From NCBI GenBank assembly GCA_030640495.1, contig DAOWJH010000103.1, forward strand, positions 1-8,336: DNA of 8,336 bases, given 5' to 3'. The notes beneath the pieces were generated by a model. That model did not search any database, was not told the origin of the DNA, and saw only the letters and a program-made list of their open reading frames with translations. Position numbers and translations under genes: made by a program. Shown here piece by piece: positions 1 through 5,291 of this stretch (position 1 is its first letter; the number at the start of each line of letters is the position of its first letter). The DNA is from Dehalococcoidia bacterium (GTDB lineage Bacteria; Chloroflexota; Dehalococcoidia; Dehalococcoidales; DAOWJH01).

Positions 1-267
1 CATATCCTCAATACTGCCTATGCCACCACCTACGGCGAAGGGAATGGTAACTACCTCACAGACTTTCTTGACCCATTCCAGCCTTGTCTTTCTATTTTCT
101 AAAGTGGCAAAGATGTCAAGGAAAACAAGCTCATCGGCACCCTGATGGCAATAGGCAACGGCGGCTTCTACGGGGTCGCGAGCATCTCTAAGGTTTTCAA
201 ACCTTATCCCTTTAACTACCCTCCCATTTTTTATATCAAGGCAGGGTATGATTCTTACCTGTTTCAT
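1..267 (-). CDS. hisF: Imidazole glycerol phosphate synthase cyclase subunit HisF, N-terminal part (runs off left edge)
   Basis: Reading the minus strand from the ATG at 267-265 gives 89 open codons that leave the window without a stop. The protein begins MKQVRIIPCLDIKNGRVVKG, the characteristic first strand and loop of the HisF (beta/alpha)8 barrel. Asp11 corresponds to the catalytic Asp11 of the cyclase; FENLRDARDPVEAA, DELVFLDI and the phosphate-binding stretch PFAVGGGI (about residues 77-84) follow in normal HisF order. HisF with the glutaminase HisH converts PRFAR and ammonia to imidazole glycerol phosphate and AICAR in histidine synthesis, in the cytoplasm. The second catalytic Asp (about 130) lies outside the window, so integrity cannot be judged. 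It is transcribed away from the ribosomal operon, from its own promoter, and has no Shine-Dalgarno sequence. The family assignment is firm. Confidence 0.95.
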   Translation of the reverse strand, partial: MKQVRIIPCLDIKNGRVVKGIRFENLRDARDPVEAAVAYCHQGADELVFLDIFATLENRKTRLEWVKKVCEVVTIPFAVGGGIGSIEDM

Positions 268-273
268 CAATTT

Positions 274-302
274 ATTATAACCTATCATTGCTCTGAGTTC
301 AA
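274..302 (-). promoter_or_regulatory. Candidate sigma70-type promoter of hisF, likely leaderless
   Basis: On the minus strand TTGAAC (302-297) is followed after exactly 17 bases by a perfect TATAAT (279-274). Only six bases (AAATTG) separate the -10 box from the hisF ATG at 267. A start point about seven bases past the -10 would fall on or next to the A of the ATG, so the transcript would have almost no leader. The absence of any purine-rich Shine-Dalgarno motif agrees with this. Confidence 0.7.
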
Positions 303-369
303 TTAAGTGTACTCGTTCATATGATTAGTGACATATTGTTTCCTTGCCTTGTCGTTGTCCCCTTTCCCC

Positions 370-445
370 GTCATTACGAGCCGAAGGTGTGGCAATCCCC
401 GGGTATTCATGGAGATTGCTTCGGCACTTTGTGCCTCACAATGAC
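370..445. repeat. REP/MITE-like palindromic intergenic repeat
   Basis: The left end GTCATTACGAG (370-380) and right end CTCACAATGAC (435-445) are inverted copies with two central mismatches. The interior GGAGATTGCTTCGG (411-424) and GGCAATCCC (391-399) follow the widespread 'GTCATTGCGAG...GCAATC...GATTGC...CTCGCAATGAC' intergenic repeat seen in many copies in various bacterial genomes, including Chloroflexota and Deltaproteobacteria. Internal complementarity (GGCAATC against GATTGC; GTGCC in the right arm) allows a long imperfect hairpin. It encodes no transposase. Family identity is from memory of the consensus; copy number in this genome cannot be seen from one window. Confidence 0.7.
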
Positions 446-470
446 AATAGGAAGGAGCTCCTCACAATGA
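434..470. repeat. Short direct repeat CCTCACAATGA at the right end of the palindromic element
   Basis: The 11-mer CCTCACAATGA occurs at 434-444, forming the right terminus of the repeat element, and again perfectly at 460-470. Between them lies a palindrome GGAGCTCC (454-461). The second copy looks like a duplicated or staggered end of the element, left by slippage or by insertion next to an older copy. Confidence 0.6.
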
Positions 471-625
471 AACGAACAACCAGGGCTTGTTCCCAACCTA
501 AAGTGGAGGATACTCTTATACTTTGAACTATCGCTCATCTATCCGAACGAGAGCAGGGCTTATTTAACCCAACTGCGCTAATTCTACTGTAAATAGCACC
601 TTCTTTAGTTAGCTGACTCCGGCTG

Positions 626-654
626 TTGTTGCATACCAAAGGGTATGCTATACT
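626..654 (+). promoter_or_regulatory. Candidate promoter of the rpsB-ispG operon
   Basis: TTGTTG (626-631) and TATACT (649-654) are separated by 17 bases, the optimal sigma70 spacing. The -10 matches five of six consensus positions; the -35 matches the essential TTG. Transcription would begin near 661, giving a leader of about 40 bases before the rpsB start. It is the best promoter-like pair immediately upstream of rpsB. Confidence 0.55.
631..648. promoter_or_regulatory. Perfect 7-bp dyad in the promoter spacer, possible operator
   Basis: GCATACCAAAGGGTATGC has perfect 7-bp arms (GCATACC and GGTATGC) around a 4-base centre. It begins on the last base of the -35 box and ends one base before the -10 box, so it fills the spacer. 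A dimeric regulator bound here would block RNA polymerase. The loop is not followed by a T-run, so it is not a terminator. Confidence 0.45.
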
Positions 655-660
655 ATTAAA

Positions 661-687
661 CTAGTTACAGGTAATTATAATAACTGG
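661..687 (+). promoter_or_regulatory. Weak leader hairpin next to the rpsB Shine-Dalgarno
   Basis: CTAGTTA (661-667) can pair with TAACTGG (681-687), with one G-U wobble and a 13-base loop. The right arm takes in the first two G of the Shine-Dalgarno stretch GGAAAGGGG (686-694). The stem is AT-rich and weak, so any effect on rpsB translation is speculative. Confidence 0.3.
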
Positions 688-701
688 AAAGGGGTTAAAG
701 T

Positions 702-1487
702 TTGCCAGATACAGTAACTATTAAGGAACTTTTAGAAGCCGGGGCTCACTTCGGGCACCAGACGAGTCGGTGGCACCCTCGTATGAAGAGCTATATCTTT
801 ACCAAGCGCAATGGTATTCACATCATTGACCTAGAGCAAACGGCAGCCAGGCTAGACAAGGCTTGCGAATTTGTTCAGCAGGTAGTAGCTGAGGGTGGCA
901 AGATTCTCTTTGTCGGCACCAAAAAGCAGGCTCAAGAGACTGTAGAAGAGGAAGCCAAACGCTGTGGTGTGTATTATGTCAACCAGCGGTGGCTGGGGGG
1001 GGTGCTGACTAACTTTGCCACCATCCAAGCCCGCATAGACCACCTAGTCCGCCTGGAAGACCAGCAGGAGCGAGGGGAATTTAACCGCTTGCCTAAAAAG
1101 GAAGCACTAAAACTTGGGGGTGAAATTTTACGCCTTAACCAACAGATGGGTGGTTTCAAGGAGATGACAAGCCTACCGGCGGCTCTATTCATTGTTGACC
1201 CCACCAAAGAAAGGATTGCTCTAGCCGAAGCCAAGCGGGTAGGGACACCAGTTATAGCTATGGTAGATACCAATTGTAATCCCGATGATATAGACTACCC
1301 TATACCAGCCAATGACGATGCTATTAAAGCCATCAGGCTGATATGCAGTAAAATTGCTGATGCAGTTATTGAGGCTAAAACCAGCGAGGCAGTGATGCCG
1401 ACTGAGGAAGGACAGGAAGAAGGCTTGGAGGAAGTTGAGGCTACAGAAACCACCGAGCCTTCTGTTTTGGCTTCAGATGATAAATAG
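702..1487 (+). CDS. rpsB: 30S ribosomal protein S2
   Basis: The 261-residue product carries hallmark S2 sequence: TIKELLEAGAHFGHQTSRW near the N-terminus, KSYIFTKRNGIHIIDLEQT, ILFVGTKKQAQE, NQRWLGGVLTNF, PAALFIVDPTKERIALAEA, GTPVIAMVDTNCNPDDIDYPIPANDDAIKAIRLI. S2 sits between head and body of the small subunit and is among the last proteins added. The start is TTG at 702, with Shine-Dalgarno GGAAAGGGG (686-694) seven bases upstream; the N-terminus then aligns with the family without extension. The last ~33 residues form an acidic, Glu-rich tail, a variable feature of S2 proteins. A run of eight G (995-1002) encodes part of RWLGGV without breaking the frame. It is the first gene of the operon; its stop overlaps the Shine-Dalgarno region of tsf. 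Confidence 0.98.
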   Translation: MPDTVTIKELLEAGAHFGHQTSRWHPRMKSYIFTKRNGIHIIDLEQTAARLDKACEFVQQVVAEGGKILFVGTKKQAQETVEEEAKRCGVYYVNQRWLGGVLTNFATIQARIDHLVRLEDQQERGEFNRLPKKEALKLGGEILRLNQQMGGFKEMTSLPAALFIVDPTKERIALAEAKRVGTPVIAMVDTNCNPDDIDYPIPANDDAIKAIRLICSKIADAVIEAKTSEAVMPTEEGQEEGLEEVEATETTEPSVLASDDK

Positions 1488-1494
1488 AGGAGGG
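1487..1494 (+). promoter_or_regulatory. Strong Shine-Dalgarno that decides the tsf start
   Basis: GAGGAGGG begins on the last base of the rpsB stop codon. The only possible initiation codon at a usable distance downstream is CTG at 1498 (four bases after GGAGG, seven after the first GAGG). The upstream ATG at 1477 lies before this element and cannot use it. Confidence 0.6.
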
Positions 1495-1497
1495 AAG

Positions 1498-2001
1498 CTG
1501 AAAATCTCAACAACTGGGATAAAGGAACTAAGGGAACAATCAGGAGCTGGGATTATGAATTGCCGGAATGCCCTCCTTGAAGCCAAAGGGGATATGGAAA
1601 AGGCACTCCAGATTCTAAGACAGCAGGGTCTTCTCCAGGCACAGAAAAAGGCAGGGCGCTCCGCCACCGAGGGAATGATTGAAGCCTATATTCATATCGG
1701 GGGACATATTGGAGCCATGGTTGAATTAAACTGCGAAACTGATTTTGTTGCCCGCACTGATGAATTCAAGGAACTGGCTCACCATCTGACGATGCAGGTA
1801 GCCGCCACAGGTCCCCGATTTGTCTCAAGGGAGGAAGTTCCTGAAGGAGCTGATATAGAACCGGAGACAGCCTGCCTGCTTCTTCAGCCTTACATCAAGG
1901 ACCCTGATAAGACGGTTCAAGATATCATTAGTGAAACTATTGCCAAGGTAGGAGAGAATATCAAAGTAAATAGATTTGCCAGGTTTGAAATAGGAGAGTA
2001 A
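1498..2001 (+). CDS. tsf: Translation elongation factor Ts, short form
   Basis: EF-Ts is the guanine nucleotide exchange factor for EF-Tu. The product shows the N-terminal UBA-like domain (IKELREQSGAGIMNCRNALL, then KGDMEKALQILRQQG) and the exchange core with the diagnostic TDFV motif (Asp82, Phe83) in NCETDFVARTDEF. It ends ISETIAKVGENIKVNRFARF, the conserved end of the core, giving 167 residues: a short form lacking the extended C-terminal region of the E. coli protein, as in many non-proteobacterial lineages. Start choice: CTG at 1498 follows a strong GAGGAGGG and matches the usual N-terminus. The alternative is ATG at 1477, overlapping rpsB by 11 bases, with seven extra residues (MINRGGK) and no Shine-Dalgarno. 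The stop overlaps the pyrH ATG by one base. Identity is certain; the start is about 60:40 in favour of CTG. Confidence 0.95.
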   Translation: MKISTTGIKELREQSGAGIMNCRNALLEAKGDMEKALQILRQQGLLQAQKKAGRSATEGMIEAYIHIGGHIGAMVELNCETDFVARTDEFKELAHHLTMQVAATGPRFVSREEVPEGADIEPETACLLLQPYIKDPDKTVQDIISETIAKVGENIKVNRFARFEIGE

Positions 2002-2726
2002 TGGCTGAGACCAAATATAAACGGGTTCTACTCAAACTTAGTGGCGAGGCTTTCAGCGGCAAGACTGCCTATGGCATTGACACCCCTACCCTATTCAAGG
2101 TTGCCAAGCAGATTAGGCAGGTAATTGAAATGGGGGTGGGCATAGCTATTATTGTTGGTGGTGGTAACATCTGGCGCGGGGCTAAGGCTGAGCAAGAGGG
2201 AATGGATAGGGTTACTGCTGACTACGCCGGGATGTTAGCTACAGTGATAAATGCCCTGGCTCTTCAGGATGCACTGGAGAAAGAAGGCGTAACTACTAGA
2301 ACTCAGTCAGCTATAGGCATCCAACAGGTTGCGGAACCTTACATCAGGCGGCGGGCTATTCGTCACCTGGAGAAAGGCAGGGCAGTCATCTTCGCCGGGG
2401 GCACCGGCAACCCGTATATGACGACTGATACCGCAGCTGCTCTACGAGCCATAGAGATTGAAGCAGAAGTTCTCCTTATGACAAAGAATAATGTTGACGG
2501 CGTTTATAGTGCCGACCCCCGCAAGGATCATAATGCCAAGAAGTTTGACAGGCTGACTCATTTTGAGGCACTAAATAAGCGCCTGGAAGTAATGGATGCT
2601 ACCGCTCTCTCCCTATGTCTAGAAAATAAGCTACCGATAATTGTTTTTGACCTTCAAGCCCCCCGCAGTATAGAGCGGGCTGTAATCGGTGATTCTATTG
2701 GCACCCTGATATCCGGTGAGAAGTGA
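2001..2726 (+). CDS. pyrH: Uridylate (UMP) kinase
   Basis: PyrH phosphorylates UMP to UDP with ATP, the committed step to UTP and CTP; it is a cytoplasmic hexamer of the amino acid kinase fold. The 241-residue product is full length. Visible motifs in order are KLSGE (residues 12-16), IVGGGNIWRG (51-60) for phosphate binding, DRVTADYAGMLATVINALAL for UMP binding and hexamer contacts, GGTGNPYMTTDTAAALRA with Thr142-Asp143-Thr144, and the nucleotide-loop KNNVDGVYSADP. The ATG shares its A with the tsf stop (TAATG), and AGGAGAG just upstream serves as Shine-Dalgarno, so translation is probably coupled to tsf. The tsf-pyrH-frr order is common across bacteria. It links the translation half of the operon to CTP supply for CdsA. 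Confidence 0.98.
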   Translation: MAETKYKRVLLKLSGEAFSGKTAYGIDTPTLFKVAKQIRQVIEMGVGIAIIVGGGNIWRGAKAEQEGMDRVTADYAGMLATVINALALQDALEKEGVTTRTQSAIGIQQVAEPYIRRRAIRHLEKGRAVIFAGGTGNPYMTTDTAAALRAIEIEAEVLLMTKNNVDGVYSADPRKDHNAKKFDRLTHFEALNKRLEVMDATALSLCLENKLPIIVFDLQAPRSIERAVIGDSIGTLISGEK

Positions 2727-2727
2727 A

Positions 2728-3285
2728 ATGGTTAACCGCACTTTACGGAATATTGAAGAAAAGATGGGCACATCTATTGAGGTCTTGAAGAGGGAATTAG
2801 CCACTATCCGCACCGGGCATGCTACCCCAGCCTTAATAGAGCATATCAAGGTGGAATATGCTGGTGTTCCCACCCCACTTAACCAGATGGCAAGCATTTC
2901 GGCACCTGAAGCCAGTCTCCTGGTCATCCAGCCCTGGGACCGGAGCAGTATACAAAGCATAGAGAAAGCTATCCTAAAGTCTGAGCTCGGGCTAACGCCA
3001 GCTATTAGTGGGGATATAATTCGGTTAAACATTCCACCGCTTACTGAAGAACGGCGGCAGGAGTTGACTAGAGTAGTGCGAAAAAGGGTTGAAGAAAGAA
3101 GGATAGTAATACGCAACCTAAGGCACGAAGTTATGGATGAGCTAAAAAAGGGAGAAAGAAATAAGGATATTTCACAGGACGAGCATAAGCGTGCCCTAGA
3201 GCAACTACAGAAGCTTACCGATAGTTTCATAGCCAATGCCGAGCAAATTGGGCGAGATAAAGAAGCAGAGCTTATGGAGGTCTAG
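2728..3285 (+). CDS. frr: Ribosome recycling factor
   Basis: RRF splits post-termination ribosomes together with EF-G. The 185-residue product is the normal length and carries IRTGHATPALIEHIKVEYAG, VPTPLNQMASI, LLVIQPWDRSSIQSIEKAI, SELGLTPAISGDIIRLNIPPLTEERRQEL and the helical EERRIVIRNLRHEVMDELKK with the conserved RNxR pattern, plus the C-terminal KAxLMEV-like end (KEAELMEV). The ATG at 2728 is preferred over an in-frame GTG at 2716 because it gives the standard N-terminus and has GGTGAG (2715-2720) seven bases upstream. It follows the pyrH stop by one base. The minus strand of this gene is also open (2631-3236) but encodes nothing recognisable. Confidence 0.97.
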   Translation: MVNRTLRNIEEKMGTSIEVLKRELATIRTGHATPALIEHIKVEYAGVPTPLNQMASISAPEASLLVIQPWDRSSIQSIEKAILKSELGLTPAISGDIIRLNIPPLTEERRQELTRVVRKRVEERRIVIRNLRHEVMDELKKGERNKDISQDEHKRALEQLQKLTDSFIANAEQIGRDKEAELMEV

Positions 3286-3324
3286 CCCGAAAGAGAAGAC
3301 ACGGGTGAGGTTGATAACAACCGT
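3286..3324 (+). other. Short frr-cdsA junction lacking uppS
   Basis: These 39 bases are all that separate frr from cdsA. In many bacteria, including the gene order that this cluster otherwise follows, undecaprenyl diphosphate synthase (uppS, about 700-750 bases) lies here. No remnant of its coding sequence is visible. A GGTGAGG (3304-3310) lies 14 bases before the cdsA ATG, a rather long distance for a ribosome binding site. Confidence 0.6.
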
Positions 3325-4155
3325 ATGCTCAAGAGAAGGGTCATAACTGCGCTCTGGGGTATTCCTCTTGTTACGGCTATTGTCTGGTTTGGCGAGCCAT
3401 GGTTCACCGCATTAATGGCTATCTGGGGTCTGTTGGCTGCCTTTGAGTTCTACAGGATGGTCGCTGCCTCAAAAGTACCACCACTTACCTACTTCGGACT
3501 AGTCTGGACATTACTATTCATTCTTAGTCGTAATTCGGGGCTACTATCTTGGCTTGAACCTCACTTTAATCTTGACCTGCTTATACCGTTTCTACTAACC
3601 TCAGCGGTGGTACTATCTCTAATCTGGCTCCTAGTGCGCCCACAGAAAGAGGGGGCTCTGGCTAGCTGGGTATGGACAATGGGTGGAATTCTCTATGTGG
3701 GGTGGCTACTAAGCTACCTGGTGGCAATAAGGGGTCTAGATGATGGCCGGAACTGGATATTATTTGCTCTATTTACTACCTGGGCTTCAGATACCTGTGC
3801 TTTCGGCATCGGTAAAAACCTGGGCAGGCATAAGCTTGCTCCCCGAGTTAGCCCAGGCAAAACCTGGGAAGGAGTCGTAGGTGGAATATTTGGTGCTGTG
3901 GTAATGAGCATATTGTTTTTTACCCCTACGCCCTTCCGCCTGCCTCTCATCCACTGGCAGGCAATACTTCTGGGCTTACTGGTTAGTGTTTTTGGGCAAC
4001 TTGGCGACCTGGTAGAATCCTTGCTCAAGCGCAATATGGGAGTAAAAGAGTCGGGCAAGTTAATACCGGGACACGGGGGCATCCTTGACCGAATGGACAG
4101 CATTGTCTTTGCTGGCATAGTGGTATACTATTATGTGATATGGGTAATAGTGTAA
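3325..4155 (+). CDS. cdsA: Phosphatidate cytidylyltransferase (CDP-diacylglycerol synthase)
   Basis: CdsA converts phosphatidic acid and CTP to CDP-diacylglycerol in the cytoplasmic membrane, the branch point of phospholipid synthesis. The 276-residue product is strongly hydrophobic, with about eight membrane segments (for example residues 8-22, 26-45, 56-72, 85-104, 116-134, 193-203, 213-230 and 260-275). Key family sequence includes TTWASDTCAFGIGK (Asp156), SPGKTWEGVVGG (176-187) and the C-terminal signature ESLLKRNMGVKESGKLIPGHGGILDRMDS (shown in part: SLLKR, LIPGHGG, LDRMD). The position usually occupied by Asp in 'VKD' is Glu242 here. The gene ends inside the start of dxr, overlapping it by 16 bases. 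Length and all other motif residues are normal, so I expect an active enzyme. Confidence 0.96.
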   Translation: MLKRRVITALWGIPLVTAIVWFGEPWFTALMAIWGLLAAFEFYRMVAASKVPPLTYFGLVWTLLFILSRNSGLLSWLEPHFNLDLLIPFLLTSAVVLSLIWLLVRPQKEGALASWVWTMGGILYVGWLLSYLVAIRGLDDGRNWILFALFTTWASDTCAFGIGKNLGRHKLAPRVSPGKTWEGVVGGIFGAVVMSILFFTPTPFRLPLIHWQAILLGLLVSVFGQLGDLVESLLKRNMGVKESGKLIPGHGGILDRMDSIVFAGIVVYYYVIWVIV

Positions 4156-5291
4156 AGCAACTGGCTGTCCTGGGTTCAACAGGCTCTATAGGTCGGCAAA
4201 CACTTGAAGTAGTCCGTGCCTTACCTCATAAATTTCACATTATTGGGCTGGCGGGGGGGAAGAACATTGATTTACTGGCGGAGCAAATCAAAGAATTCAA
4301 GCCAAGGTTTGTCTATTGCCAAGATAGGGAGGCAGGGTCTCACCTAGTCAATGCCGAATGCGAATTCCTGTCGCTGGAGGATATTGCCCGCCAGCCCCAA
4401 GTGGATACCGTGGTTATGGCTACCTCGGGAAGCTCAGGGCTAAGGCCAACGCTGGCGGCGGCAAAAGCGGGTAAGAATGTTGCCCTGGCGAATAAGGAAT
4501 CACTGGTTATGGCGGGCGAGATTATTATCAATGAGGCAAAGCTAAACGCAGCCCAGATTCTGCCCATTGATAGCGAGCATAGCGCTATATGGCAGTGCCT
4601 TAGGGGTGAAACGCAGCCGGCAGCCCAGCTTATTCTGACGGCATCAGGGGGACCGTTCTGTCATTATTCACCAGACCAGTTAAATGGGGTTACCACCGAG
4701 CAAGCTCTAAAACATCCCTCGTGGCAGATGGGGAGAAAGGTTACCATAGACTCGGCGACGCTGATGAATAAGGGGCTTGAGGTCATTGAAGCTCACTGGC
4801 TGTTTAATATGTCTTTTGACAGTATTAAGGTTCTAATCCATCCCCAGAGCATTATCCACTCTATGGTAGAATTCATAGATGGCTCAATCAAAGCCCAGCT
4901 AAGTTACCCTGACATGCGGTTACCTATCCAGTATGCCCTGACTTATCCTGAACGCTTGCCCAACCCTCAATTTCCCAAGCTTGACTGGGGCATAATTAAT
5001 AATCTTAGCTTTGAGCAACCTGACTTTGATACATTTCCCTGCCTCAAGTTAGCTATAGAGGCGGGGAGGAAGGGTGGGACTTACCCAGCGGTAGTCTGCG
5101 CGGCTGATGAGGTAGCCGTGGAACTCTTCCTGTGGCAACGCATCAAATTTATTGATATTGCTAATCTTGTAGGACAGGCACTGGAACAGCATCAAGCTAT
5201 AGCTCACCCCTCTCTGGAGGAAATTATGGCGGCTGATGCCTGGGCGAGACAAAGGGTTCTCAAGCTTGCCAGTGGAGATAGTTCGTGCTGA
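4140..5291 (+). CDS. dxr: 1-deoxy-D-xylulose 5-phosphate reductoisomerase
   Basis: Dxr (IspC) makes 2-C-methyl-D-erythritol 4-phosphate from DXP with NADPH and a divalent metal, the first committed MEP-pathway step. The 383-residue product is complete. It shows the NADPH-binding GSTGSIG (residues 12-18), ALANKESLVMAGE, the metal ligands in PIDSEHSAIWQ (Asp144, Glu146), TASGGPF, the flexible loop HPSWQMGRK with its Trp, SATLMNKGLEVIEAHWLF (Asn210, Lys211, Glu214, equivalent to E. coli Asn227, Lys228, Glu231) and IHPQSIIHSMVEF. The ATG at 4140 is the only start that preserves the NADPH motif at normal spacing; it lies within cdsA, in another frame, without a strong Shine-Dalgarno, which suggests coupling. 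A seven-G run (4253-4259) lies in the coding sequence near LAGGKN. The stop overlaps the rseP GTG. With ispG downstream, two MEP genes share this operon. Confidence 0.98.
   Translation: MGNSVKQLAVLGSTGSIGRQTLEVVRALPHKFHIIGLAGGKNIDLLAEQIKEFKPRFVYCQDREAGSHLVNAECEFLSLEDIARQPQVDTVVMATSGSSGLRPTLAAAKAGKNVALANKESLVMAGEIIINEAKLNAAQILPIDSEHSAIWQCLRGETQPAAQLILTASGGPFCHYSPDQLNGVTTEQALKHPSWQMGRKVTIDSATLMNKGLEVIEAHWLFNMSFDSIKVLIHPQSIIHSMVEFIDGSIKAQLSYPDMRLPIQYALTYPERLPNPQFPKLDWGIINNLSFEQPDFDTFPCLKLAIEAGRKGGTYPAVVCAADEVAVELFLWQRIKFIDIANLVGQALEQHQAIAHPSLEEIMAADAWARQRVLKLASGDSSC

Larger units (their letters stand above)
268..701. other. Divergent intergenic region between hisF and rpsB
   Basis: This 434-base stretch holds no convincing gene. 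From left to right it carries the hisF promoter (274-302, minus), a palindromic intergenic repeat (370-445), a short direct repeat of CCTCACAATGA (434-444 and 460-470), a 19-codon open frame of doubtful reality (467-526), about 100 bases without recognisable structure, the candidate rpsB promoter with its internal dyad (626-654), and the rpsB leader with the Shine-Dalgarno sequence at 686-694. No tRNA, riboswitch or clear rho-independent terminator was recognised. Confidence 0.7.

Noticed and set aside
344..526. 60-codon open frame over the palindromic repeat
   Set aside because: Its central part is a translation of the repeat element (the familiar spurious 'SLRAEGVAI...PHNDN' pattern), it has no good ribosome binding site, and it resembles no real protein.
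631..648. Rho-independent terminator upstream of rpsB
   Set aside because: The hairpin has no following T-run and lies between promoter boxes, so an operator-like role fits better.
974..1273. Minus-strand open frame opposite rpsB
   Set aside because: Antisense to highly conserved S2 coding sequence, with no ribosome binding site or recognisable protein.
1435..1497. Upstream TTG start for tsf with 21 extra residues
   Set aside because: The extension lies inside the rpsB acidic tail region and does not resemble EF-Ts; later starts give the family N-terminus.
2716..2727. GTG start four codons upstream for frr
   Set aside because: The ATG at 2728 has a better-spaced Shine-Dalgarno and matches the standard RRF length.
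2631..3236. 201-codon minus-strand open frame opposite pyrH and frr
   Set aside because: It lies fully antisense to two certain essential genes, is Ser/Arg/Leu-rich as expected for a shadow frame, and shows no domain.
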